64,000 bases of DNA from Streptomyces fructofermentans (GCF_014651055.1 NZ_BMWD01000001.1:695348-759347); one strand, 5' to 3'; positions 42,894 through 52,524 are shown, counted from the stretch's first letter. Numbers and translations are program-made. Notes: generated by a model from the letters alone, not told the origin.

Positions 42894-45028
42894 TGGACGG
42901 AAGCCTTCTGGTCGGGGGTCGTCGAGGTGTCCCGCGCCGGGTCGGCGGCGGACGGCCGGGCCTGGGACTGGGCCTGGATCGCGGTGATGGCCACGGTGTT
43001 GACGATGTCTCCGACGAGCGCGCCGCGGGACAGGTCGTTGACCGGCTTGCGCAGGCCCTGGAGGACCGGGCCGACGGCGATCGCGCCGGCCGAACGCTGC
43101 ACGGCCTTGTACGTGTTGTTGCCGGTGTTGAGGTCCGGGAAGATCAGTACGGACGCCTGCCCGGCCACCTCCGACTCCGGCAGCTTGGTGGCGGCGACGG
43201 TCGGCTCGACGGCCGCGTCGTACTGGATGGGCCCCTCGATCCGCAGGTCGGGCCGGCGCGAGCGGACCAACTCGGTGGCCGTGCGCACCTTGTCGACGTC
43301 CGCGCCCGAGCCGGACGTGCCCGTCGAGTACGACAGCATCGCGATGCGCGCCTCGACCCCGAACTGCTCGGCGGTGGCGGCCGACTGGATCGCGATGTCG
43401 GCCAACTGCTCCGCGTCGGGGTCGGGGTTGACCGCGCAGTCGCCGTAGACGAGGACCTTGTCGGCGAGGCACATGAAGAACACGGAGGACACGATCCTCG
43501 CGTCCGGCTTCGTCTTGATGATCTCGAAGGCCGGGCGGATGGTGGCCGCGGTGGAGTGCACGGACCCGGAGACCATGCCGTCCGCGAGCCCCTCCTCGAC
43601 CATCAGCGTGCCGAAGTAGTTCACGTCGGCGACGACGTCGTACGCGAGCTCGACGGACACGCCCCGGTGGGCCCGCAGTTCCGCGTACCGCTCGGCGAAC
43701 CGGTCGCGCAGGGGCGAGTCCTGCGGGTCGATCAGCTGGGCCGCGCCGAGGTCCATGCCCAGGTCCGCGGCCTTCTTGAGGATCTGGTCGACCGGGCCGA
43801 GCAGCGTGAGGTCGCAGACCCCGCGGCGCAGCAGCACCTCGGCGGCGTGCAGGACCCGGGTCTCGGTGCCCTCGGGCAGCACGACGCGGCGCCTGTCGGA
43901 ACGGGCCTGCTCCAGGAGCTTGTGCTCGAACATCATCGGGGTGACCCGGCTGCTGCTCGGCGCGGAGACGCGCTTCAGGAGGCCGCCGGTGTCCACGTAC
44001 CGCTCGAAGAGGCCGAGGGCGGTCTCCGCCTTGCGGGGCGTCGCCGCGTTCAGCTTGCCCTCCATCGCGAAGAGCTCGGACGCCGTCAGGAACGAGCCGG
44101 TCTCCACCGCGACCACGGGCGTGCCGGGGGCGAGCCGCGCGGCGAGCGTCAGGATGTGGTCGGCGGGGCGCTCGTTCAGGGTCAGCAGCAGACCGGCGAT
44201 GGGCGGGGTGCCCGCGCTGTGGGCGGCGAGGGCGCCCACCACGAGGTCGGCGCGGTCTCCGGGCGTGACCACCAGGCAGCCTGGGGTCAGGGCGCCCAGG
44301 AAGTTCGGCAGCAGGGCACCGCCGAAGACGATGTTCAGCGCGTCGCGGGCCAGTCCGGAGTCGTCGCCGAGCAGGACCTCGCCGCCGAGGGCGTGGGTGA
44401 TCTGGGCGACGGTCGGAGCGGACAGCGCCGGCTCGTCCGGCAGCACGTAGCAGGGCACCGGCAGACGGTTCTCCAGGCGCTCGTGGATCTCGGCCCGGTC
44501 GGCGGGGACGACCCGGTTCACCACCATCGCGAGCACGTCGCAGCCGAGGCCGTCGTACGCGCGGAACGCGTTCCTGGTCTCCGCGCGGACCGACTCGGCG
44601 GTCTGCCCCCGGCCGCCCACCACCGGTATGACCGAGGCGCCGAACTCGTTGGCGAGCCGGGCGTTGAGCGCCAGCTCGTCGGGGAACTGCGTGTCGGCGA
44701 AGTCGGTGCCGAGGACGAGGACCACGTCGTAGTCCCGGGCCACCGCGTGGAAGCGGTCGACGAGCTGCGAGAGGAGTTCGTCCGCCCCCTGCTCGGCCTG
44801 GAGCGCGGAGGCCTCGTGGTAGTCCATGCCGTAGACCGTCGCCGGGTCCTGCGTCAGCCGGTAGCGGGCGCGCAGCAGCTCGAAGAGGCGGTCCGGTCCG
44901 TCGTGGACGAGGGGCCGGAACACTCCCACCCGGTCGACCTGCCGGGTCAGGAGTTCCATGACCCCCAGCTCGACGACCTGCCGGCCGTCGCCCCGGTCGA
45001 TCCCGGTCACGTACACGCTGCGCGTCAC
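42890..45028 (-). CDS. pta: Phosphate acetyltransferase (long form)
   Basis: Interconverts acetyl-CoA plus phosphate with acetyl phosphate plus CoA. The 712-residue product is the long class II form: an N-terminal P-loop-like dethiobiotin-synthase-type domain (RSVYVTGIDRGDGRQ), a central DRTGG-type regulatory domain, and the C-terminal PTA domain with FFMCLADKVLVYGDCAVNP and DLNTGNNTYKAVQRSAGA. GTG start at 45028 has GGAGAG upstream. Operon order is pta then ackA. The upstream 520-bp region also drives pfkA in the other direction. Confidence 0.96.
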   Translation of the reverse strand: MTRSVYVTGIDRGDGRQVVELGVMELLTRQVDRVGVFRPLVHDGPDRLFELLRARYRLTQDPATVYGMDYHEASALQAEQGADELLSQLVDRFHAVARDYDVVLVLGTDFADTQFPDELALNARLANEFGASVIPVVGGRGQTAESVRAETRNAFRAYDGLGCDVLAMVVNRVVPADRAEIHERLENRLPVPCYVLPDEPALSAPTVAQITHALGGEVLLGDDSGLARDALNIVFGGALLPNFLGALTPGCLVVTPGDRADLVVGALAAHSAGTPPIAGLLLTLNERPADHILTLAARLAPGTPVVAVETGSFLTASELFAMEGKLNAATPRKAETALGLFERYVDTGGLLKRVSAPSSSRVTPMMFEHKLLEQARSDRRRVVLPEGTETRVLHAAEVLLRRGVCDLTLLGPVDQILKKAADLGMDLGAAQLIDPQDSPLRDRFAERYAELRAHRGVSVELAYDVVADVNYFGTLMVEEGLADGMVSGSVHSTAATIRPAFEIIKTKPDARIVSSVFFMCLADKVLVYGDCAVNPDPDAEQLADIAIQSAATAEQFGVEARIAMLSYSTGTSGSGADVDKVRTATELVRSRRPDLRIEGPIQYDAAVEPTVAATKLPESEVAGQASVLIFPDLNTGNNTYKAVQRSAGAIAVGPVLQGLRKPVNDLSRGALVGDIVNTVAITAIQAQSQARPSAADPARDTSTTPDQKASVQ

Positions 45029-45175
45029 GCGTGCTCTCCGTTTCGTCCGATGTCAAGAGAATGCCAGTGGTCCGAGAAGGCCTGAAAGGGCCCGATCAGT
45101 CGAAAAAGCCACAAAAGCCGGAAAAGCAACAAAGATTCAGAAGGGTCGGGGGCCGGGAAGGACAGGAAAAGAAGT

Positions 45176-45200
45176 GGGGGCGGGGCGGGTCGGCGGGGGG
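45176..45200 (+). other. G-quadruplex-type motif
   Basis: Four G-runs (5, 4, 3 and 6 bases) separated by 1, 1 and 5 bases match the G3+N1-7 pattern. It lies about 80 bp before the pfkA promoter, on the non-template strand for pfkA. Confidence 0.6.
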
Positions 45201-45278
45201 AAAGACGGCGGGGTGAAGGGGGCCGGGCGGGTGGACGGGGTCGGGAAAAGGGCGGCTGTCATGGGTGACCGAACCCTC

Positions 45279-45308
45279 TTGACAATACCTTCGGGCATGG
45301 ATTAGACG
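45279..45308 (+). promoter_or_regulatory. Near-consensus sigma-HrdB promoter for pfkA
   Basis: TTGACA at 45279-45284 is followed after 18 bp by TAGACG at 45303-45308. A perfect -35 is rare in this genome. Predicted transcription would begin about 45315, giving a leader of about 235 nt before the pfkA ATG. Confidence 0.6.
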
Positions 45309-45551
45309 CCCGTCGGGCCCGGGGCGCACGGCGCCGGGGCGGGACCCGGACGCGGCCCGGACCGGGACCCGGGCAGGGGCCCCGGGCGGGGCTCGGGCAG
45401 GGACCCGGGCGGGGCCCTGGCGGCACCCTGTGCGAAGGTCCGGGAGGGTCGCCGCGGGGGAGCGGGGCGGGCGCGGACAGCAGGCGCCTGTTGCCCATGA
45501 AACAATCGGACTGGCTCTCACGAACCGACAGCGAGCAGGAGACACAGCACG

Positions 45552-46577
45552 ATGCGTATCGGAGTTCTCACCGCCGGCGGCGACTGCCCGGGGCTGAACG
45601 CAGTGATCCGGTCGGTCGTGCACCGTGCCGTCACCAACTACGGGGACGAGGTCATCGGCTTCGAGGACGGCTACGCGGGACTGCTCGAAGGCCGCTACCG
45701 AGCCCTCGACCTGGACGCCGTCAGCGGCATCCTGGCCCGCGGCGGGACCATCCTGGGCTCCTCGCGGCTCCAGCGCGACCGCCTGCGCGAAGCCTGCGAC
45801 AACGCGCAGGACATGGCGCGCGAGTTCGGCATCGACGCGCTGATCCCCATCGGCGGCGAGGGCACGCTGACCGCCGCGCGAATGCTCTCGGACGCCGGCC
45901 TGCCGGTCGTGGGCGTACCGAAGACGATCGACAACGACATCTCCTCCACGGACCGTACGTTCGGTTTCGACACCGCCGTGGGCGTCGCGACGGAGGCGAT
46001 GGACCGCCTCAAGACGACGGCGGAGTCCCACCAGCGGGTGATGGTGGTCGAGGTCATGGGCCGCCACGCCGGCTGGATCGCCCTGGAGTCCGGCATGGCG
46101 GCCGGTGCCCACGGCATCTGCCTGCCCGAGCGCGCCTTCGACCCGGCCGACCTGGTCAAGATGGTCGAGGAGCGCTTCGCGCGCGGCAAGAGGTTCGCGG
46201 TCCTGTGCGTGGCCGAGGGCGCGCACCCGGCCGAGGGGTCCATGGACTACGGCCACGGCGAGATCGACCAGTTCGGCCATGAGCGGTTCCAGGGCATCGG
46301 CACCGCGCTCGCCTACGAGCTGGAGCGCCGCCTCGGCAAGGAGGCCAAGCCGGTCATCCTCGGCCACATCCAGCGCGGCGGCACGCCGACCGCGTACGAC
46401 CGCGTGCTGGCGACGCGCTTCGGATGGCACGCGGTGGAGGCCGCGCACCAGGGCGAGTTCGGCCGGATGACCGCGCTGCGCGGCACGGACGTGGTGATGG
46501 TGCCGCTCGCCGAGGCGGTCACCGAGCTGAAGACCGTGCCCAAGGACCGCATGGACGAGGCGGAGTCGGTCTTCTAG
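45552..46577 (+). CDS. pfkA: ATP-dependent 6-phosphofructokinase
   Basis: Phosphorylates fructose 6-phosphate. The 341-residue product has the P-loop-like GGDCPGLN, the phosphoryl-donor loop GGEGT with Gly104, and KTIDNDI with Lys124 and catalytic Asp127. Gly104/Lys124 is the combination described for actinomycete ATP-dependent enzymes; a PPi enzyme would have Asp104. The effector and fructose 6-phosphate sites (MGRHAGWIA, HIQRGGTPT) are intact. ATG at 45552 has GAGCAGGAGACAC upstream. It ends at a 9-bp hairpin at 46613. Confidence 0.96.
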   Translation: MRIGVLTAGGDCPGLNAVIRSVVHRAVTNYGDEVIGFEDGYAGLLEGRYRALDLDAVSGILARGGTILGSSRLQRDRLREACDNAQDMAREFGIDALIPIGGEGTLTAARMLSDAGLPVVGVPKTIDNDISSTDRTFGFDTAVGVATEAMDRLKTTAESHQRVMVVEVMGRHAGWIALESGMAAGAHGICLPERAFDPADLVKMVEERFARGKRFAVLCVAEGAHPAEGSMDYGHGEIDQFGHERFQGIGTALAYELERRLGKEAKPVILGHIQRGGTPTAYDRVLATRFGWHAVEAAHQGEFGRMTALRGTDVVMVPLAEAVTELKTVPKDRMDEAESVF

Positions 46578-46612
46578 CCGACCCCGGGCCCCTTCCGGCC
46601 CCGGTCACTGTC

Positions 46613-46640
46613 GGCCCCGGGCCCCTTCGGACCCGGGGCC
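46613..46640 (+). terminator. 9-bp hairpin after pfkA
   Basis: GGCCCCGGG (46613-46621) pairs with CCCGGGGCC (46632-46640) around a 10-nt loop. The whole 180-bp gap is a run of GC-rich near-repeats (GGCCCCGGG, GACCCGGGG, GCCGGGTCC) with alternative foldings. Confidence 0.65.
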
Positions 46641-46762
46641 CGTTCGGAGCCGGGTCCCGACGGTCCACGGCTCCGGGCCGGGCACCGTCCGGCCTTCCGG
46701 CTCCGCGGCCTCCTGGCCCTCGGTCCTGGCCCCCGGGGGCGGTCGCCCGTCGCGCGGACCGG

Positions 46763-47476
46763 TCAGGCGGAGCCGTCCGCGCGCCCGACCTCCGACCAGA
46801 AGTGGTCCACGATCCGGTCCAGGAAGTCCCGGCCCGCGCTGTCGGCCCCGGCGGCGGCCGAACCGCCGCTCCAGCTGAGCGTGGCCGTCATCAGCCCCTG
46901 GTACTCGGTGTGCAGCGCCCGCAGCGCGTCCCCGACCAGCCGCCGGTCCACCGGAAGCATCCGGCCCACCGGGCGTACGTAGGCCTGCCAGCGCGTCGTC
47001 ACGGCGCTGCGCAGCAGCTCCGCCAGCCTCGGCTCGCGCCCGGTGATCGTGACCAGGTCCGCGGGTGAGAGTTCGAGGATTCCCGCGAGCGCCGACGACT
47101 GGCGCTCGGTGCCGTCCCACTCGTCGGCCTCCTCCATCCGCAGATAGGCGAGGACGTCGAACCCGACCGCGCGCGCCACGTCCTCGGCCGCGAGGCCCCG
47201 GGCCGCCCGGTGCTCGCGCAGCGTCCGCGGCGCGCCGATGAGTTCGCCGGGCGAGCACCAGAGCACGCCCGCGAGCGCGGTGATCTCGGGGCCGGCGGGG
47301 GCCACGGTGCCGCGTTCCCAGGCGACGACGAGGTCGGGGCTCACATGCGGCAGCCCGTACGAGGTCCTCATCCCGTACGCGACGTGTTCGGGGGCCATGC
47401 CGAGGCCGGCGCGCAGTTTCCGGGCGGACAGGGCGTCGAAGGGCGGGGTGGGCTGCTGGGCCGGCGGCTGGTGCAC
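46763..47476 (-). CDS. Helix-turn-helix (XRE-like) DNA-binding protein
   Basis: A 237-residue protein with two HTH-like segments. The first is near LSARKLRAGLGMAPEHVAYGM...VVAWERGTVAPAGPEITALAGVL, an XRE-type domain; the second is LREHRAARGLAAEDVARAVGFDVLAYLRMEEA. The C-terminal half is helical, with no known ligand domain visible. GTG 47476 (VHQPPAQQPTPPF) is chosen because it starts the conserved N-terminus; the frame is open upstream. It is convergent with pfkA and conserved at this position in related genomes. Possibly regulates carbon metabolism; no direct evidence. Confidence 0.8.
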   Translation of the reverse strand: MHQPPAQQPTPPFDALSARKLRAGLGMAPEHVAYGMRTSYGLPHVSPDLVVAWERGTVAPAGPEITALAGVLWCSPGELIGAPRTLREHRAARGLAAEDVARAVGFDVLAYLRMEEADEWDGTERQSSALAGILELSPADLVTITGREPRLAELLRSAVTTRWQAYVRPVGRMLPVDRRLVGDALRALHTEYQGLMTATLSWSGGSAAAGADSAGRDFLDRIVDHFWSEVGRADGSA

Positions 47477-48128
47477 GCGGCCACCGTATGGGCGTTGGGC
47501 TGCGATGACTACGGTCTGTTCGGCCAGGAACACTGATTGTGCGATTCTACGGTTTCGGACTCCCGTCCGGTGCGACGGGTGAGCGGCCGGGGCGCCGGGA
47601 GCGCCAGGGAGCGCGCGGAGGGGCGTGCGACAGGTTCGCGCGACCAGGGTCGAGGGCCGTGCGGGGCATGCGCCGTGAGCAGTGTCTAAAGGCATATGCC
47701 GGGATGATTGGTGCCGCCGGGTGGTCGCCGTCCGGGCGAGGGGGCGTGCGCGGGGCGCCGAAGGGCGCGTACGCGCGGGCGGTCGTGCCCCCCGGGTGCG
47801 CCGTGCCCGGAGCGGTCGCGGGGCGGCGCCGCGGCGGATAACGGGCGGCGCGATTCGTACGGTCCGGGTCGGCGCCGCGTCCTCCGCGGCGTCCGCCGAT
47901 TCGCTCGGTGTCCGGGCGGTCGGCCTTTGCGTCTGCCGGTCCGGTCGGCGTCCGGGCGGCCTCCAGGCACCGGGGGCGGCCGGCGGCAGCCCTCGACCTC
48001 CGATTGCCCGTGCCGAGGGCGGCCGGGACCCGGGCCGAACCGGGCCGCCGGGCCGCAGGGACCGGACCCGGGCCGTCCGGACCCGGGCCCGAGCGGGGTG
48101 GGCGGCGCCCCGCCGCCGGCCCGGCGGG
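47477..48128. other. Gene-free interval, about 650 bp
   Basis: I see no credible gene: open frames on both strands are rich in Arg, Gly and Pro without conserved patterns. It contains the promoter of the HTH gene and an AT-rich patch around 47685-47700 with the palindrome GGCATATGCC. It may have lost genes present in relatives. Confidence 0.5.
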
Positions 48129-48824
48129 TCAGGGGGTGCGCGCCCACCGGTACTGCAGCTCGGGCCGTCCCACCTGGCCGTACTGGGGGCTCCGGCCCGC
48201 GCGGCCCGCGTCCACCAGGTGCTCCAGATAGCGCCGGGCCGTGATCCGGGATATGCCCACCTCCTCGGCGACCCCGGCCGCGGTCAGACCGTCCGCGGCG
48301 TCGCGCAGGGCCCGGGTGACCCGCTCCAGCGTGGGAGCGCTCAACCCCTTGGGCAGCGCCGCCGGTCCGGGCGCCCGGAGGGTGGCGAGCGCGCGGTCCA
48401 CCTCGTCCTGACCGCTGGCCTCGCCGGCGGCCGCGTGGAACTCCGCGTACCTGACCAGCCGGTCGCGGAGCGTGGCGAAGGTGAAGGGCTTGAGCACGTA
48501 CTGCACGACACCCAGCGAAACGCCTTCCCGCACCACCGCGAGATCACGTGCGGACGTGACGGCGATGACGTCCGCGTGGTGCCCCGCCGCCCGAAGCGAG
48601 CGCGCGAGTTGCAGGCCGTGGACGTCCGGCAGATGCAGGTCGAGGAGGAGCAGGTCCACGGGTATCCGGTCCAGGGCGCGCCGGGCCTCGGCGCCGGTGT
48701 GCGCCTTGCCGACCGCGGTGAAGCCGGGCACCCGGCCCACGTACAGGACGTGGGCGTCCGCCGCGACGGGGTCGTCCTCGACGACGAGGACGCGGATGTC
48801 CGGGGAGGGGGACGGGCTGCTCAT
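48129..48824 (-). CDS. CitB/DcuR-family response regulator
   Basis: A 231-residue response regulator. The receiver has VVEDDPVAA, phospho-acceptor Asp in LLLDLHLPDVHGL, the Ser/Thr in AVTSARD, and Lys in VLKPFTF. The C-terminal part carries the CitB-type HTH: LTAAGVAEEVGISRITARRYLEHLVD. The stop of the partner kinase overlaps its start by 4 nt (ATGA). It should control dctA, which is divergent from the kinase. Confidence 0.92.
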   Translation of the reverse strand: MSSPSPSPDIRVLVVEDDPVAADAHVLYVGRVPGFTAVGKAHTGAEARRALDRIPVDLLLLDLHLPDVHGLQLARSLRAAGHHADVIAVTSARDLAVVREGVSLGVVQYVLKPFTFATLRDRLVRYAEFHAAAGEASGQDEVDRALATLRAPGPAALPKGLSAPTLERVTRALRDAADGLTAAGVAEEVGISRITARRYLEHLVDAGRAGRSPQYGQVGRPELQYRWARTP

Positions 48825-50545
48825 GCGGTGCCTCCGTGCGGGGTGGGCTCGGGCTCGGGCGCCGGCCCGCGCCCCTGCGGGGGCACGGCCGCGCGGCCCT
48901 CTACGGACCCGCGCCCGGCGGGCACCCCGGCCCCCTCGCCCGCCCGCCCCGCGCCCGGCAGCGGCAGGCGCACCTCGAACGACGCCCCGCCCCCGGCCGC
49001 GTCGGACACGGTCAGCGTCCCCCCGTAACGGGCCACGGTCTGCCGTACGAGCGCCAGGCCGAGCCCCCGCCCACCGGGCCCGGCGGGCTTGGTGGACCAG
49101 CCGCGCCGGAAGACCGCCTCCGCGTGGGCCGGGTCTATCCCCGCCCCGGTGTCGGTGACCCGCAGGACCAGGGACTCCGTGTCCGCGCGGGCCGTGACCG
49201 TGACCCGCGCGCCCGCCGAGCCCTGCGCGGCGTCCATGGCGTTGTCGATCAGGTTGCCCAGGACGGTCACCAGGTCACGGGAGGGGAGGGATTCCGGGAG
49301 CAGGCCGTCGTCGATGCTGCTCTCCGAGGAGACGACCAGTTCGACACCGCGCTCGTTCGCCTGCGCGGTCTTGCCCAGCAGCAGGGCCGCGAGCACCGGC
49401 TCGCCGACCGCCGCGACGACCTGGTCGGTGAGGGCCTGGGCAAGCTCCAGTTCGGCGGTGGCGAAGTCGACGGCCTCCTCCGAGCGGCCCAGCTCGATCA
49501 GCGAGACGACCGTGTGCAGGCGGTTCGCGGCCTCGTGCGCCTGGGAGCGCAACGCCGTGGTGAAGCCGCGCTCCGAGTCCAACTCGCCGGTCAGGGACTG
49601 CAGTTCGGTCACGTCGCGCAGGGTCACGACCGTGCCGCGACGCTCTCCGCCGGACACGGGCGAGGTGTTCACGACGAGCACCCGCGACTCGGTCAGGTGC
49701 ACCTCGTCCACCCGCGGCTCCCCGGACAGCAGCGCCCCCGTCAGCGGCGCGGGCAGGCCCAGCTCCGCCACCGACCGGCCCATCACGTCGTCCCGCACGT
49801 CGAGCAGTTCCCTGCCCCCGTCGTTGATCAGCGCCACCCGGAACTGCCCGTCCAGCATCAGCAGCCCCTCGCGCACGGCGTGCAGCGCCGCCTCGTGGTA
49901 GTCGTGCATGCGACTCAGCTCGGCCGCGTTCATGCCGTGGGTGGAGCGGCGCAGCCGGGCGTTGATGACGTACGTGCCGACGGCGCCCAGGGCCAGCGCG
50001 GCGACCGCGACGCCCAGCAGGGCCTTCACCTGGCCCTCGACCCGCTTGCTGATCGCCTCGACCCGGATGCCCGCGCTGACCAGGCCCACGATGCGGCCGC
50101 GGTCCCGTATCGGCGTGACGGCACGGACCGACTCGCCGAGCGTGCCCGTGTACGTCTCGGTGAAGGACTCCCCGCGCAGCGCCCGGCCCGTGTGCCCGAG
50201 GAAGCGCTTGCCGATCAGCTCCTCGTTGGGGTGGGTCCAGCGGATGGCGTCCGGGTCCATGATCGTGACGAAGTCGACCTCGGCGTGCCGCTGCACCGCC
50301 GTCGCGTAGGGCTGGAGCGTCCTGGTCGGGTCCGGTGTCCTGATGGCCGCCCGTACGGAGGGGGAGTCCGCGACCGAGCGGGCCACGCCCATGGCCTGGC
50401 GGCCCGCGGCCTCCTCGGCCTGGCTGCGGTCGCTCACGTAGGTGAAGAGGGCGCAGCCCGCCACGACGACGGCGACCAGCACGGCCTGCATGGCGAAGAG
50501 CTGGCCGGCCAGGCTGCGCGGTCGGGGGACGTGGGGCAGACGCAT
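48821..50545 (-). CDS. CitA/DcuS-type sensor histidine kinase
   Basis: A 574-residue kinase. Two membrane segments (about 15-38 and 180-204) enclose a Cache/PAS-type ligand domain with the motif FVTIMDPDAIRWTHPNEELIGKRF, characteristic of C4-dicarboxylate and citrate sensors. A cytoplasmic PAS domain follows, then the H-box SQAHEAANRLHTVVSLI, N-box LGNLIDNAMDA and G-box GGRGLGLALVRQ. The long Pro/Gly-rich tail after the ATPase is unusual. ATG at 50545 is chosen. Divergent from dctA with 143 bp between starts. Confidence 0.92.
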   Translation of the reverse strand: MRLPHVPRPRSLAGQLFAMQAVLVAVVVAGCALFTYVSDRSQAEEAAGRQAMGVARSVADSPSVRAAIRTPDPTRTLQPYATAVQRHAEVDFVTIMDPDAIRWTHPNEELIGKRFLGHTGRALRGESFTETYTGTLGESVRAVTPIRDRGRIVGLVSAGIRVEAISKRVEGQVKALLGVAVAALALGAVGTYVINARLRRSTHGMNAAELSRMHDYHEAALHAVREGLLMLDGQFRVALINDGGRELLDVRDDVMGRSVAELGLPAPLTGALLSGEPRVDEVHLTESRVLVVNTSPVSGGERRGTVVTLRDVTELQSLTGELDSERGFTTALRSQAHEAANRLHTVVSLIELGRSEEAVDFATAELELAQALTDQVVAAVGEPVLAALLLGKTAQANERGVELVVSSESSIDDGLLPESLPSRDLVTVLGNLIDNAMDAAQGSAGARVTVTARADTESLVLRVTDTGAGIDPAHAEAVFRRGWSTKPAGPGGRGLGLALVRQTVARYGGTLTVSDAAGGGASFEVRLPLPGAGRAGEGAGVPAGRGSVEGRAAVPPQGRGPAPEPEPTPHGGTA

Positions 50546-50688
50546 GGCAACAGTCTGCACGCACGGTCCGGCGTGAACTCAATGAACGGAAGGGTGACCG
50601 GCCTCACACGGCGGGAGATAGTCACCGCAACCCCCGGACGTGAGCCGCACGCCGGATGATGCCGACGACGTCGTCAAGGAGGGCAGCC

Positions 50689-52083
50689 GTGACCAGCACA
50701 CCCGAAACGGCACCTGCCGCACCCGCCGCCAAGCGGGACCGCACCCACTACCTGTACATCGCGGTGATCGCCGCTGTCGCCGCCGGTATCGCGGTGGGTC
50801 TGATCGCACCGGACTTCGCGGTCGAACTGAAGCCGATCGGTACCGGCTTCGTGAACCTGATCAAGATGATGATCTCGCCGATCATCTTCTGCACGATCGT
50901 GCTGGGCATCGGCTCGGTGCGCAAGGCCGCCAAGGTCGGAGCGGTGGGCGGCATCGCCCTCGGCTACTTCGTGGTCATGTCGTTCGTCGCACTCGCCATC
51001 GGCCTGGTCGTCGGCAACATCCTGGAGCCGGGCACCGGTCTCGCGGTGACCGACGCGGTCAAGGACGTGGGCCACGAGCAGGTCACGGAAGCGAAGAACA
51101 CCGAGGAGTTCCTGCTCGGGATCATCCCCACCACGATCGTCTCCGCCTTCACCGGCGGCGAGGTGCTGCAGACCCTGCTCGTCGCGCTGCTCGCGGGCTT
51201 CGCGCTGCAGGCCATGGGCCCGGCCGGGCGCCCGGTCCTCCAGGGGATCGAGCACATCCAGCGGCTGGTCTTCCGCATCCTCGCGATGGTGATGTGGGCC
51301 GCGCCCATCGGCGCCTTCGGAGCGATCGCCGCGGTCACCGGCTCGGCGGGCCTCGACGCCCTCAAGAGCCTCGCGGTGCTCATGCTCGGCTTCTACGTCA
51401 CCTGCTTCCTCTTCGTCTTCATCGTGCTGGGCGCGCTGCTGCGCGTCGTGGCCGGGCTCAACATCCTCACGCTCCTCAAGTACCTGGGCCGTGAGTTCCT
51501 GCTGATCCTGTCCACGTCCTCCTCCGAGTCGGCGCTGCCGCGGCTCATCGCGAAGATGGAGCACCTGGGGGTCAGCAAGCCGGTGGTCGGCATCACGGTC
51601 CCGACCGGCTACTCCTTCAACCTCGACGGCACCATGATCTACATGACCATGGCCTCGCTGTTCATCGCCGACGCCATGGGTACGCCGATGTCGATCGGCG
51701 AGCAGATCCCGCTGCTCCTCTTCCTGCTGGTCGCCTCCAAGGGCGCGGCGGGCGTGACGGGCGCCGGTCTCGCGACCCTGGCCGGCGGCCTCCAGTCGCA
51801 CAAGCCCGCGCTGGTGGACGGCATCGGCCTGATCGTCGGCATCGACCGCTTCATGAGCGAGGCCCGCGCGCTGACGAACTTCGCGGGCAACGCGGTGGCC
51901 ACGGTCCTCATCGGCACCTGGACCAAGGAGATCGACAGGCAGCGGGTCGACGAGGTGCTCGCGGGCCGGCTGCCCTTCGACGAGACGACACTCCTCGACG
52001 ACGGGCACGGGGGTCACGACGACTCCTCGGACCAGGCGGACGTGCCGGACCAGCCGGGCGAGAAGACCCTGACGAAGGCCTGA
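50689..52083 (+). CDS. dctA: C4-dicarboxylate/cation symporter DctA
   Basis: Proton or sodium driven uptake of succinate, fumarate, malate and similar acids. The 464-residue protein has 8 hydrophobic segments and the family motifs: SSSESALPRL (re-entrant loop 1), GYSFNLDGTMIYM (substrate and cation site) and NFAGNAVATVL (TM8). The acidic His/Asp-rich tail (DDGHGGHDDSSDQAD) may bind metal. GTG 50689 has AAGGAGGG at good spacing; an upstream ATG 50656 is less likely. Expected to be induced by the adjacent CitAB-type system. Confidence 0.95.
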   Translation: MTSTPETAPAAPAAKRDRTHYLYIAVIAAVAAGIAVGLIAPDFAVELKPIGTGFVNLIKMMISPIIFCTIVLGIGSVRKAAKVGAVGGIALGYFVVMSFVALAIGLVVGNILEPGTGLAVTDAVKDVGHEQVTEAKNTEEFLLGIIPTTIVSAFTGGEVLQTLLVALLAGFALQAMGPAGRPVLQGIEHIQRLVFRILAMVMWAAPIGAFGAIAAVTGSAGLDALKSLAVLMLGFYVTCFLFVFIVLGALLRVVAGLNILTLLKYLGREFLLILSTSSSESALPRLIAKMEHLGVSKPVVGITVPTGYSFNLDGTMIYMTMASLFIADAMGTPMSIGEQIPLLLFLLVASKGAAGVTGAGLATLAGGLQSHKPALVDGIGLIVGIDRFMSEARALTNFAGNAVATVLIGTWTKEIDRQRVDEVLAGRLPFDETTLLDDGHGGHDDSSDQADVPDQPGEKTLTKA

Positions 52084-52524
52084 CCGCCCCTCGGGCGCCC
52101 GCGACCGGCCGGTCGGTTCCTGCACGGTCGCGGCCGCGACCGCCACTCGGTCCGCGGGTCCGGCTCCGATCCCGGCCGAGGCCGTGACCGGGGTCGGGAC
52201 CGCGGCGGCCGGCGGCCGGCCCGGGGGCCGACGCCCTGGACCGGCCGCCCCGGCGCGGGCCGGTCCGTCGCGGTCCTGATCTCCGGGCGGCCGGGTGCTT
52301 CCCCCGCTGCTCGGCCGCCCGGTCCTGATCCCCCTCAGCCCTCCCAGCCCCCACCCCGGCCACCGGCCGGCGGACCGGTCTCCCCCCGACCGGGCCGCCC
52401 GCCGGTGGCTTCCTCGTACGCCGCCGCCGTGCGGGGGTTCCGGGTCCAGCGGGCCGGCTCACCGGGTCCGTTCACCGGGACCTGCGGGCCCAAGTGCTCA
52501 GCCAGGTAACGGGGACCCGTGGGC
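52084..52524. other. Gene-free interval after dctA with palindromic GC blocks
   Basis: About 440 bp without a supported gene. Two perfect palindromes follow dctA: CGACCGGCCGGTCG (52102-52115) and an 18-bp one at 52125-52142; they probably terminate dctA. The rest is GC-rich low complexity with no conserved product on either strand. Confidence 0.6.

Larger units (their letters stand above)
45029..45551. other. Divergent pta/pfkA regulatory interval
   Basis: No supported gene in 520 bp. The left half is a purine-rich strand (A/G on the + strand) containing a G-quadruplex motif. It is followed by a near-consensus promoter for pfkA and a 240-nt GC-rich leader with imperfect GGGAC/CCGGG repeats. 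Confidence 0.6.

Noticed and set aside
41679..45056. Apparent 1125-residue AckA fusion
   Set aside because: Only the last 404 residues are AckA; the rest is the pta gene read in the wrong frame.
45051..45056. TTGACA on the minus strand as the pta -35
   Set aside because: A -10 at 17-18 bp would fall on the pta start codon and the sequence there (CACGCG region) does not resemble a -10.
47708..48244. Possible genes in the 47.5-48.1 kb gap
   Set aside because: All frames there are Arg/Gly/Pro-rich without patterns or ribosome sites.
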